From Cupriavidus alkaliphilus (GTDB lineage: Bacteria; Pseudomonadota; Gammaproteobacteria; Burkholderiales; Burkholderiaceae), in NCBI RefSeq assembly GCF_900094595.1, contig NZ_FMAD01000009.1, positions 62,001 through 126,000 on the forward strand: 64,000 nucleotides of DNA. The letters run 5' to 3'. Positions within the stretch are counted from its first letter, which is position 1, and every line of letters starts with the position of its first letter. Below are positions 52,312-59,735 of this stretch, in pieces. The notes beneath the pieces are model-generated. The model did no database searches and was not told the DNA's origin. It saw only the letters and a list, made by a program, of their open reading frames with translations. The position numbers and the translations under genes were made by a program.

Positions 52312-53013
52312 TCAAAAATCTCCGGCGCCATGGCGGGGCATGACCGTGAAGAACAGGTTGTCCCGGTTGACGCCCATCCAGTAAGGACCGCTGGGCGCGA
52401 CGCGCCAGTCCGCGGCGACATTGAAGCGCGCCCGGTCGGTGCGGTTGTGGATCACGAACAGCAGCTGGCTGTCCCAGATGCGCTCGAACTGTTCGCGCGA
52501 CATCGCGCGCGTGCCGCGCGCCGGATCGCCGACCAGCACGCGGTTCCCCTTCACGCCCTTGACCACCACGAAATGGTGGTAGCCGTTCTCGACGATCAGC
52601 ACGATCGCCGGCACCTGCGTTTCTTCCAGCTTCGACAGCGGCAGCTCGAAGCCATCCGCCTCATAGCCCAGCGCGGCCAGGAAGCGCTTCATGTCCAGCA
52701 GCGAGAAGCCCTCGGCGCGGATCTTCTGCTGGTCGCCGTTGAGGTACATGTTCTGGAACACGGTGGCCTCGTTGATCGGATGGCCGTACTGGTATGTCAG
52801 CAGCGTCGCCACCGCGGCCGAGCCGCAGCTGAAGTCGAACTGCTGGCGGATGGTGGACTTGAAGCGCGCCTCGCGGATGCTGGTGACCCTGACGCTGTAG
52901 GGTTCGCCCACCGGCCCGTACATCGCGGCGTCGGCCGCCTGCGCGCATGGCACGTGCGCCGTGGCCAGCAGCCACGGCACGCACGCCAGCAGGATTCGCA
53001 GCGGCTTCATCAT
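52312..53013 (-). CDS. fapD: FapD-like periplasmic C39-family cysteine peptidase
   Basis: A 233-residue exported peptidase C39 domain without ABC transporter parts. Signal peptide (about 1-26, ending CAQAA). The catalytic triad is visible: Cys63 in QQFDFSCGSAAVATLL, His147 in NGYHHFVVVKG and Asp163 in VLVGDPARG. C39 domains cleave after double-glycine motifs; Fap systems carry a standalone, exported C39 protein (FapD). The start overlaps the stop of the upstream FapA-like gene, so both are translationally coupled. Proteins with GG motifs on both sides of it are the likely substrates. Confidence 0.9.
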   Translation of the reverse strand: MMKPLRILLACVPWLLATAHVPCAQAADAAMYGPVGEPYSVRVTSIREARFKSTIRQQFDFSCGSAAVATLLTYQYGHPINEATVFQNMYLNGDQQKIRAEGFSLLDMKRFLAALGYEADGFELPLSKLEETQVPAIVLIVENGYHHFVVVKGVKGNRVLVGDPARGTRAMSREQFERIWDSQLLFVIHNRTDRARFNVAADWRVAPSGPYWMGVNRDNLFFTVMPRHGAGDF

Positions 53014-53444
53014 TTGAACTGGACGTTGACGATGGTGGCGTTCTGGATCAGCACGTTCGATCCGGAGTTCTGGATCGCGGTGGGAATCCCCGCCGCATTC
53101 GAGAACGCGCCTTCCGTGATGTGGTTGGTGCCTGACAAGGTGTTGACCGCGGCGTTGTCGGCCACGGTGCCGTGCAGGCGCATATCGTTGACGGTGACTT
53201 CCGCACCGCCGCGGACATCATCCAGCCGCGACACGGGCACGGCCCTGGCCGCGCCGGCGAACAGCGCGGCCGGTGTTGGTGCCGGCGCGGTTTCGGCTGC
53301 CGCGGCTGCGGTGGGCGCGGCAGCGTCCGCGCGCGCCGCGGCCATGGCGGCCTCCAGCCCTGGCGGCTCCGCGTGGGCCGGCAATGCTGGCCAGGCGAGT
53401 AATGCCGCGGCACAAGTGCCGACGGCGAAGCGGACCGGTTGCAT
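53010..53444 (-). CDS. FapA-like small secreted protein with a double-glycine motif
   Basis: A 144-residue exported protein. The signal peptide ends LPAHAE (about residue 25), followed by an Ala-rich propeptide-like stretch (about 27-70). RLDDVRGG at residues 73-80 fits a double-glycine site (Leu -7, Val -4, GG). The downstream 64 residues contain VADNAAVNTLSGTNHITEGAFSNAAG and AIQNSGSNVLIQNATIVNV, typical of Fap secreted proteins. The start at 53444 has a GGGG-rich ribosome site. Similarity to FapA is from memory of the family and moderate. Confidence 0.7.
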   Translation of the reverse strand: MQPVRFAVGTCAAALLAWPALPAHAEPPGLEAAMAAARADAAAPTAAAAAETAPAPTPAALFAGAARAVPVSRLDDVRGGAEVTVNDMRLHGTVADNAAVNTLSGTNHITEGAFSNAAGIPTAIQNSGSNVLIQNATIVNVQFK

Positions 53445-53624
53445 GGTGTTCCCCCCTGCCGATGCGCCGACTCTCTCCACTCGGCTGCATGGCAACTTGG
53501 CTTGCGTAGGCATGACAGGGCCCGGGCGCCCGCACACAGGATGCGGGCGCCGGTCCTGCCGGCATGACTGCGAAACCGCCGGCCGGTCCCGGGACTTGCG
53601 CGGGATCCGGCCGCGTTGCGCGTC

Positions 53625-55226
53625 TTACCTGCCGCCCACGTTGAGGTTGGCCTGCACGTTCACGCTTTGCTGCACCAGCGAGGCCACGCCGCTGTTCTGG
53701 CTGGCCATCATGATGCCCGCCGCCGTCTGACCAACGCTGGTCATGGTGTTGGACATGTTGAAGGTGCCTGCGTCGACCAGGTTGTAGCCGCCGTTGCCGC
53801 CGGTACCGCCGGCGCCGCCGTTGCCCACGCCACCCATGCCACCGGTACCGCCAGTGGCCGCGCCGCCGCTGCCGCCATTGCCGCCGTTGCCGCCGTCGCC
53901 GCCGTCACCGGCGGTGGCGCTGCCGTTCGAGGCCATGGCCGTGGCCGCGCCCGAGGTCGCCGCCGCGCCCGCGCCGCCGGCACCGCCGGTGCTGCTCTGC
54001 GCGCCGCCGGCACCGCCGGTCGCCGTGCCCGTGCCAGCCGTCGCGGTCGAGCTCGCGCCGCTGGAGCCGCCCGCGCCGCCCGTGCCGCTGCCGGCGCCGC
54101 CGGTCGCGACCGCGCTGGAGCTGCCGGAAGCGCCCGCCCCGCCGGTGGCACCCGCGCCACCGCCCGTGCCCGTACCCGCGCCGGCCGTGTTGGTACCGGC
54201 TGCCCCGGACCCGCCACCGGCGCCGCCGGCACCGCCAGCGTCCGCGCCGCGGCCGTTGGCATCGCCGCCGCTGCCGCCCGCGCCGCCGGCCGAACCGGCC
54301 AGGCCGCCGAGGGCACCGCTGGCACCCAGGCCACCGCCGCCGATCGCGCCAGCGCCGCCGCCACGGCCACCCGCGCCGAGCGAAGCGCTCAGGGCACCGC
54401 CGCCGGTGCCGGTGGCGCTGCCACCGCTGCCACCCTGGCTGCCCGCGGCGCTGAGCGCGCTGCCGCCCTTGCCATAGGCGCTGCCACCATCGCCGCCCCA
54501 GCCGATCGCGGCGCCACCGTCGCCACCGTCGCCGCCCACGGCCCTGCCCGTGGTGGCATCGCCGGCGCGCGCACCGCCGTTGTAGGCGAAGGCCTTGGCG
54601 CCCACCGCACCGACCGCGCCGGCAGCACCGTTGCCGCCCACGCCGCCCGCACCGGTACCGCCGTTGCCGCCGGTGCCGCCCTTGCCGCCGTAGCCGACGC
54701 CGCCGTTGGCATTGCCGGTGTTCCTGGCCACGTTGCCGATGTTGGCGACCGTGTTGCCGGTGACCTGGCCACTAAGCTTGCTGACCGCGATCGCCTTGCT
54801 GGTGTTGAAGGAATTGGCGATGCTCGACGAGGCATTGCCCGCGTTGGCGGCGGCATTGCCCAGCCCGCCCTGGTCCAGCGTCAGGCGGGTGCGGTTGTCG
54901 GAGTTGGTCTTGCTCTTGTTGTTGGAGTTGGTGCGGTTGTTGGAGTCATTGGTCGACTTGTCGACCGCAACCGTCGCGGTGCGGTTGTTGGAGTTGGTCT
55001 GCGACTTGTCGACGTCGATGGTAGTGGTGCGGGTGCTGGTGCTGTGATCGGAGTTGTCCTGGTTGGACGTCGAGTTCTCATTGGCCAGGGACCCGGCGCC
55101 CCGTTGGGTTGAATTGGCGGTGGCGGTCTGATGGTTCCAGCCATCCGTGTTGGTATTGGTCGGGTTACCCCACGCCGAACCAGCAAAGGCGAGGGCAATC
55201 GCCGACGCCAGCATTGTCTTGTTCAT
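53625..55226 (-). CDS. Asn/Thr-rich then Gly-rich secreted protein, candidate amyloid or matrix component
   Basis: A 533-residue exported protein. Signal peptide ends AGSAWG (about residue 20). Residues about 21-130 are rich in Asn, Thr, Ser and Asp (NSDHSTSTRTTTIDVDKSQT). Residues about 165-465 are an extreme Gly-rich, GGxGG-patterned tract with Ala, Ser and Thr, and there is a non-repetitive C-terminus about 475-533 (NMSNTMTSVGQTAAGIMMASQNSGVAS). There is no Cys. It is first gene of the fap-like operon. The composition resembles structural fibre or matrix proteins; the Gly tract is unlike known FapB or FapC. Confidence 0.8.
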   Translation of the reverse strand: MNKTMLASAIALAFAGSAWGNPTNTNTDGWNHQTATANSTQRGAGSLANENSTSNQDNSDHSTSTRTTTIDVDKSQTNSNNRTATVAVDKSTNDSNNRTNSNNKSKTNSDNRTRLTLDQGGLGNAAANAGNASSSIANSFNTSKAIAVSKLSGQVTGNTVANIGNVARNTGNANGGVGYGGKGGTGGNGGTGAGGVGGNGAAGAVGAVGAKAFAYNGGARAGDATTGRAVGGDGGDGGAAIGWGGDGGSAYGKGGSALSAAGSQGGSGGSATGTGGGALSASLGAGGRGGGAGAIGGGGLGASGALGGLAGSAGGAGGSGGDANGRGADAGGAGGAGGGSGAAGTNTAGAGTGTGGGAGATGGAGASGSSSAVATGGAGSGTGGAGGSSGASSTATAGTGTATGGAGGAQSSTGGAGGAGAAATSGAATAMASNGSATAGDGGDGGNGGNGGSGGAATGGTGGMGGVGNGGAGGTGGNGGYNLVDAGTFNMSNTMTSVGQTAAGIMMASQNSGVASLVQQSVNVQANLNVGGR

Positions 55227-55342
55227 ACGATGCTCCCAGGAGGATTTCACAGTCACAGCGGCTCAGCTCCTGGCCGGCACTCATCGACGAGCGCGCGGCC
55301 GGAGGTTCAGGTCAGGCTTGCGGCCAAACCAGCCTGCCCTGC

Positions 55343-55357
55343 GCATAATCGGTGCCA
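55343..55357 (-). promoter_or_regulatory. Candidate sigma-54 promoter of the fap-like operon
   Basis: On the minus strand the sequence reads TGGCAC-N5-ATGC, one mismatch from the TGGCAC-N5-TTGC consensus, with GG and GC exactly 10 bp apart. It lies 117 bp upstream of the first gene start. Confidence 0.6.
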
Positions 55358-55476
55358 GCTTCGTCACCCGCGGCGGCAAGTCCTTGTATTACAAGGGCCA
55401 CCTCGGGTCCGGGCACGGCTCTGGCCGATGTTTTGCCGGATCAACATGGGTCCGCGCCGATGTGCCGCCGGGGACA

Positions 55477-55494
55477 TGTCACATTGCTGTGACA
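55477..55494. promoter_or_regulatory. Inverted repeat, possible activator site for the fap-like operon
   Basis: TGTCAC-N6-GTGACA is a perfect 6-bp dyad about 150 bp upstream of the sigma-54-like promoter start point, a distance normal for enhancer-binding proteins. It could equally serve a CRP/FNR-like or TyrR-like regulator. Confidence 0.5.
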
Positions 55495-55930
55495 GAGGGG
55501 TCCCATCGGGTTTCCGGGGCCCCTCGGGGGCAGTTAAAAAATCCTTGGTTTTCAAGCCGTTGCAGCGCCCGCTCGGGATTTGCCCTGATTCTCCGGCCAC
55601 GTATCGGCGGTGAAACATGGATCCCGGGGTGCCGCCGCCGCCGCTCGTGTGGGGCGGCCCACATTGCCGCCTTGACGCGACGCTGGCGGCATGGGCAAGC
55701 GGGCGCCGGGCTGCGGTCGCGGCATCGCCCGCCCGCCGGCGCGCCGGCGACGCAACGCGGCGAATCCGGCACAATGCCTCACCTTGCCTTGATGCAGCGC
55801 GGCGCGCCCTCGCGCCCGCGCCAGGCCCTTGTTGCGCAAACCCCTCAGCGTTTATCCTCGCTAGGCCCCATGTCTGATTTAAAGTACATTAGAGGCATTA
55901 CAGACTTGTCATCTCTCCACAAGGGAAACC

Positions 55931-56716
55931 ATGAGTGAAGCCGTCGTTCCCCTGTATCACCAGATTTACGTGGTGCTGCGCCAGCAGATCGTCGAAGGCC
56001 GCTTCGGCCAGGGCCCCTTGCCCGGGGAGATTGACCTTGCCAAGCAGTTCCACGCGTCGCGCGTGACCATGCGGCGCGTGTTCGACCGGCTGGTGCAGGA
56101 AGGGCTGGTGCGCCGCCACCGCGGGCTCGGCACCTTCGTCAACCCGCATCCGGTGCGTCCGGCCGCGGCGGCCGGCGAGGAACGCGGCACCAGCCTGCTC
56201 GACAACATCATCGACATGGGCCAGAAGACCTCGGTCAAGGTGATCTCGATCGATGAAGTCCATGCCACGCCCGATGTCGCCGACTCGCTGCAGATCGAGC
56301 CGGGCGACCCGGTGGTGAAGATCGTGCGCGTGCGCCACTACCGCAACCGTCCGCTGTCGCACATCACGGTCTACCTGCCGGCGGCGCTGGGCCGGCCGAT
56401 CACGCGCCAGGCGCTGGAAGAGACCCCGGTGCTGCGCCTGCTGGAAGCGGGCGGGGTCAAGCTTGGCCGGGCCAGCCAGGTCCTGTCGGCCCGGCTGGCC
56501 GACGTAGTGGTGGCGCCGCTGCTGGACGTGCCGGTCGGCGGCGCGCTGCTGGCGGTGCGCCGCGTGGTCAAGGACCAGTCCGGGCGCCCGGTGCAGCTGC
56601 TGCTGGGACAGTACCGCCCGGACCGCTACGAATACCGGATGGAACTGTCGCCGGCCGGCGTCGACAGCGCCAACGTCTGGGTGGAAAGCGAGACCCGCCC
56701 GGGCCTGCGCGACTGA
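55931..56716 (+). CDS. GntR/HutC-family regulator with UTRA domain
   Basis: A 261-residue regulator: N-terminal winged helix about 8-75 (GPLPGEIDLAKQFHASRVTMRRVF; GLGTFVNP wing) and UTRA ligand-binding domain about 90-245. AAGGGA precedes the ATG. It leads a rightward set (Bug receptor, hydro-lyase subunits) and so probably responds to a carboxylate substrate or metabolite of that pathway. It also faces the fap-like promoter region across 704 bp, but there is no evidence that it controls that operon. Confidence 0.9.
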   Translation: MSEAVVPLYHQIYVVLRQQIVEGRFGQGPLPGEIDLAKQFHASRVTMRRVFDRLVQEGLVRRHRGLGTFVNPHPVRPAAAAGEERGTSLLDNIIDMGQKTSVKVISIDEVHATPDVADSLQIEPGDPVVKIVRVRHYRNRPLSHITVYLPAALGRPITRQALEETPVLRLLEAGGVKLGRASQVLSARLADVVVAPLLDVPVGGALLAVRRVVKDQSGRPVQLLLGQYRPDRYEYRMELSPAGVDSANVWVESETRPGLRD

Positions 56717-56817
56717 CGCCGCGGGAATTGCCCGGGCTTGCGTTGCCGGGGGTGCGCCGGACTGCGTTCCGCGCCATACTGCGCATCCCTGATCACATCG
56801 AGCGAGGAGCCGCCGCC

Positions 56818-57867
56818 ATGCCTGAGTTCCGTCCGTCCAGCCTGACCCGTCCGCCTTCGATTCCGCGCCGCGCCACGATGCGCCGCCTTGCCACGCTCGG
56901 CACGCTGGCCGCATGCGCGCTGGCCCTGCCGCTGTCGGCGGCCGCGCAGGCACAAGGCCAGCCGCAGGCGCAGCTTGCCGGCGGCAAGCCGATCCGGATC
57001 CTGGTGGGCGCGCCGGCCGGCGGCACCACCGACACCCTGGCGCGCACCATCGCGCAGGAAATGTCGCAGGAGCTGGGCCAGCCGGTGGTGGTCGAGAACC
57101 GCCCCGGCGCCGGCGGCAATATCGCCGCGGACCTGGTCGCCAAGAGCGCGCCGGACGGCAGCACGCTGCTGATGAGTTTCACCAGCCATACCATCAACGC
57201 CACGCTGTACAAGAAGCTGCCGTTCGACCCGGTGCAGGACTTCACACCGATCACGCTGGTCGCCACCGTGCCCAGCGTGCTGGTGGCCACGCCCCGGCTG
57301 GCGGCAAGCAACGTGCCCGAGCTGATCCGCCTGGCGCGCTCGGAGCCGGGCAAGCTGAACTTCGCCATCGGCTCGGTCGGCTCGTCGCTGCACATGGCCG
57401 GCGACATGTTCAAGATGATGACCGGCACCTACATCGTCAACATTCCGTACAAGGGCACCTCGCCGGCGCTGACCGACGTGCTGGCGGGCCAGTGCGACCT
57501 GATGTTCGCCAGCACCATCAACGTGCTGCCGCACGTGCGCGCGGGCAAGCTCAAGGTGCTGGGCGTGACCAGCCCGGCGCCGCTGCCGCAGTTCCCGGGC
57601 GCGGCGCCGATCGGCAATACCGTCAAGGGCTTCGAGTCGAGCGCGTGGTTCGGGCTGTTCGGCCCGGCCGGCATGCCGCACGAGACCACGCAGGCGCTGT
57701 ACCAGGCCGCGCGCAAGGGGCTGGAAACCCCCGCGGTGCGCAAGCGCCTGGAGAACGACGGCGCCCAGCCGATGGGCACGCCGCCCGAGGCCTTCGCCGC
57801 GTTCGTGAAGCAGGACGTCAAGCGCTGGGCGGGCGTGGTCAAGTACTCGGGAGCGTCGCCGGAATGA
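56818..57867 (+). CDS. Bug-family (TctC) receptor of the hydro-lyase cluster
   Basis: A 349-residue exported receptor. The hydrophobic signal begins near MRRLATLGTLAACALALPL (residues 21-39) with cleavage near SAAAQ; the true start may be that Met at 56878. Binding motifs: LVGAPAGGTTDTLAR, VENRPGAGGNIAADLV, PDGSTLLMSFTSHT, NIPYKGTSPALTDVLAG. It lies 101 bp after the GntR gene and overlaps the hydro-lyase large-subunit start by ATGA, a strong sign that the receptor and the enzyme share a substrate. No TctAB genes are nearby. Confidence 0.92.
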   Translation: MPEFRPSSLTRPPSIPRRATMRRLATLGTLAACALALPLSAAAQAQGQPQAQLAGGKPIRILVGAPAGGTTDTLARTIAQEMSQELGQPVVVENRPGAGGNIAADLVAKSAPDGSTLLMSFTSHTINATLYKKLPFDPVQDFTPITLVATVPSVLVATPRLAASNVPELIRLARSEPGKLNFAIGSVGSSLHMAGDMFKMMTGTYIVNIPYKGTSPALTDVLAGQCDLMFASTINVLPHVRAGKLKVLGVTSPAPLPQFPGAAPIGNTVKGFESSAWFGLFGPAGMPHETTQALYQAARKGLETPAVRKRLENDGAQPMGTPPEAFAAFVKQDVKRWAGVVKYSGASPE

Positions 57868-59150
57868 GCACTGTGCCCGCCACGCTCGCGCAGAAGCTGG
57901 TGGCACGCGCCGCCGGGCTGGCGCATGCCGAGCCCGGCACCGTGGTGATCTGCCAGGTCGACCTGGCGATGTCGCATGACTCCAGCGGCCCGCGCCGCGT
58001 GGCGCCGCTGCTGCAAGAGCTTGGCACCGGGGTCTGGGACCCGTCGCGCTATGTCGTGGTGACCGACCATTTCGTGCCCGGCGGCGACGCCCAGGCCGAA
58101 TCGATCCTGCGCTTCACGCGCGACTGGACGCGCCAGGCCGGCGCGCACTTCATCGACGCCGAGGGCATCTGCCACGTGGTATTGCCCGAGCGCGGCCATG
58201 TGCTGCCGGGCCGCCTGATCGTCGGCGGCGACAGCCACAGCCCGACCGGCGGCGCCTTCGGCGCGTACATGTTCGGCGTGGGCGCGACCGAGATGGCCGG
58301 CGTGCTCGCCACCGGCGAGATCTGGCTGCGGGTGCCGGACACCATCCGGCTGCAATGGGACGGCCAGCTCGCGCCCGGGGTGTGCGCCAAGGACATGATG
58401 CTGTTCCTGTGCGCGACGCTGGGCATGGGCGGCGGACGCTACCAGGCGCTCGAATACACCGGCAGTGCGGTCGCGGCGCTGCCGATGCAGGAGCGCATGA
58501 CGCTCACCAACATGAGCACCGAACTCGGTGCGCAGACCGGGCTGGTGGCACCCGACGCGGTCACGCTGGACTGGCTGGCGCAGGCCGGCGTGCCGGCACA
58601 GACGCTGGCCGCCATCGACCTGGGCCACTGGCGCAGCGATGCCGGCGCGCCGGTGCTGGCCACGCACCGCTTCGACGCCGCCACGCTGGCGCCGCAAGTG
58701 GCCGCGCCGCACTCCCCCGCCAACAGCGCGCCGGTCGACCGGGCCGCCGGCGAGCCGGTGCAGATCGCCTACCTGGGGGCCTGCACCGGCGCCAAGCTGG
58801 AAGACCTGCGCATGGCCGCGCGCGTGCTGCGCGGGCGCCGCGTCGCCGCCGGCGTGACGCTGCAGGTGGCGCCGGCCTCGCGCCGCGACCAGTTGCAGGC
58901 CGAGCAGGAAGGCACGCTCGGGATTCTCGCCGATGCCGGCGCGATGCTGCTGCCCAATGCCTGCGGCGCCTGCGCGGGCTACGGCGCGGCGCGCTTCCCG
59001 GCCGGCAGCCGTGCCATTGCCTCGACCGCGCGCAATTTCTCGGGCCGCATGGGCGACGCCGGCAGCGCGGTGTGGCTCGGCTCGCCGATGACGGTGGCCG
59101 CCAGCGCCGTCACCGGCCGCATCACCGATCCGCGCACGCTGCTGGAGTAA
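57864..59150 (+). CDS. Aconitase/3-isopropylmalate dehydratase-family large subunit
   Basis: A 428-residue 4Fe-4S hydro-lyase large subunit. Cluster ligands are Cys307 (YLGACTGAKLEDLRMA) and Cys367/Cys370 (LPNACGACAGYG). The GGDSHSPTGGAFGAYMFGVGATE block (about 121-143) is the substrate/cluster loop. It starts inside the Bug stop codon, so it is translationally coupled. It differs from the LeuC of leucine biosynthesis and belongs to the broad aconitase X-like/homoaconitase group; reaction and acid are unknown. The small subunit follows after 48 bp. Confidence 0.9.
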   Translation: MSTVPATLAQKLVARAAGLAHAEPGTVVICQVDLAMSHDSSGPRRVAPLLQELGTGVWDPSRYVVVTDHFVPGGDAQAESILRFTRDWTRQAGAHFIDAEGICHVVLPERGHVLPGRLIVGGDSHSPTGGAFGAYMFGVGATEMAGVLATGEIWLRVPDTIRLQWDGQLAPGVCAKDMMLFLCATLGMGGGRYQALEYTGSAVAALPMQERMTLTNMSTELGAQTGLVAPDAVTLDWLAQAGVPAQTLAAIDLGHWRSDAGAPVLATHRFDAATLAPQVAAPHSPANSAPVDRAAGEPVQIAYLGACTGAKLEDLRMAARVLRGRRVAAGVTLQVAPASRRDQLQAEQEGTLGILADAGAMLLPNACGACAGYGAARFPAGSRAIASTARNFSGRMGDAGSAVWLGSPMTVAASAVTGRITDPRTLLE

Positions 59151-59198
59151 CGCGCGGCCCCCACCTCGTGCCCGCCGCCGGCGGGACAGACTTCCCGC

Positions 59199-59720
59199 AT
59201 GACCTCTGCCCTCGCCCCCGCCCCTGCCGGCCGCCTCTGGCGCTTCGGCGACAACATCGACACCGATGCCATGGCCCCCGCCGTGCTGATGAAAGCGCCG
59301 CTGCCGGTGCTGGCCAGGCATTGCCTGGCCTCGGTGCGCCCGGAGTTTCCCGGCAGCGTGCGCCCCGGCGACGTGCTGGTGGCGGGCGCCAATTTCGGCA
59401 TCGGCTCCTCGCGCGAGCAGGCGCCGCAGGCGCTGCGCGAACTGGGCGTGGGCGCGGTGGTGGCGCAATCGTTCGGCGGGCTGTTCTATCGCAACGCCAT
59501 CAACCTGGGCCTGCCGGTGCTGGTCTGTGCCGACACCAGCCGGCTCGTCGACGGCGCGCACGCGGTGCTGGACCTGGATACCGCACAATTACGGCTCGAC
59601 GACGGCAGCGTGGCCGCGTGCGAGCCGATCCCGGCGTTCCTGCGCGCGATCCTGGCCGCCGGCGGGCTGGTGCCGCACCTGAAGGCGCGCCTGGCGCGAG
59701 AACGCGGCCGCCCGCACTGA
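59199..59720 (+). CDS. Aconitase/3-isopropylmalate dehydratase-family small subunit (LeuD-like)
   Basis: A 173-residue swivel-domain subunit that completes the active site of the large subunit. Motifs are WRFGDNIDTDAMAPAVLM near the N-terminus, VLVAGANFGIGSSREQAPQAL (about 59-79) and GLFYRNAINLGLPVL. Together with the large subunit it forms a heteromer that hydrates or dehydrates a 2-hydroxy or unsaturated carboxylate. It is last gene of the GntR-Bug-hydro-lyase cluster, followed by a convergent gene after 15 bp. Confidence 0.93.
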   Translation: MTSALAPAPAGRLWRFGDNIDTDAMAPAVLMKAPLPVLARHCLASVRPEFPGSVRPGDVLVAGANFGIGSSREQAPQALRELGVGAVVAQSFGGLFYRNAINLGLPVLVCADTSRLVDGAHAVLDLDTAQLRLDDGSVAACEPIPAFLRAILAAGGLVPHLKARLARERGRPH

Positions 59721-59735
59721 CGCCGGCGCGGCCGC

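Larger units (their letters stand above)
55227..55930. other. Long regulatory gap upstream of the fap-like operon, 704 bp
   Basis: It separates the divergent fap-like operon and GntR gene. Notable parts: a candidate sigma-54 promoter (55343-55357, minus strand), a TGTCAC-N6-GTGACA dyad (55477-55494), and, near the GntR gene, a GTCTG...CAGAC inverted pair within 55869-55902. No gene is visible. Confidence 0.6.

Noticed and set aside
53790..54720. Repeated GC-rich units that could be mistaken for a CRISPR array or tandem DNA repeat
   Set aside because: There are no regular repeat-spacer units; the periodicity follows glycine codons within a translated gene.
53616..55112. 498-codon rightward Ala/Gly/Arg frame
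   Set aside because: It is the reverse strand of the Gly-rich secreted protein gene; GGC/GCC symmetry creates long open frames on both strands.
56913..59150. Fusion of Bug and hydro-lyase as a 745-codon protein
   Set aside because: The upstream half of that frame is a shadow of the Bug gene; the true large-subunit start is ATG 57864 overlapping the Bug stop.
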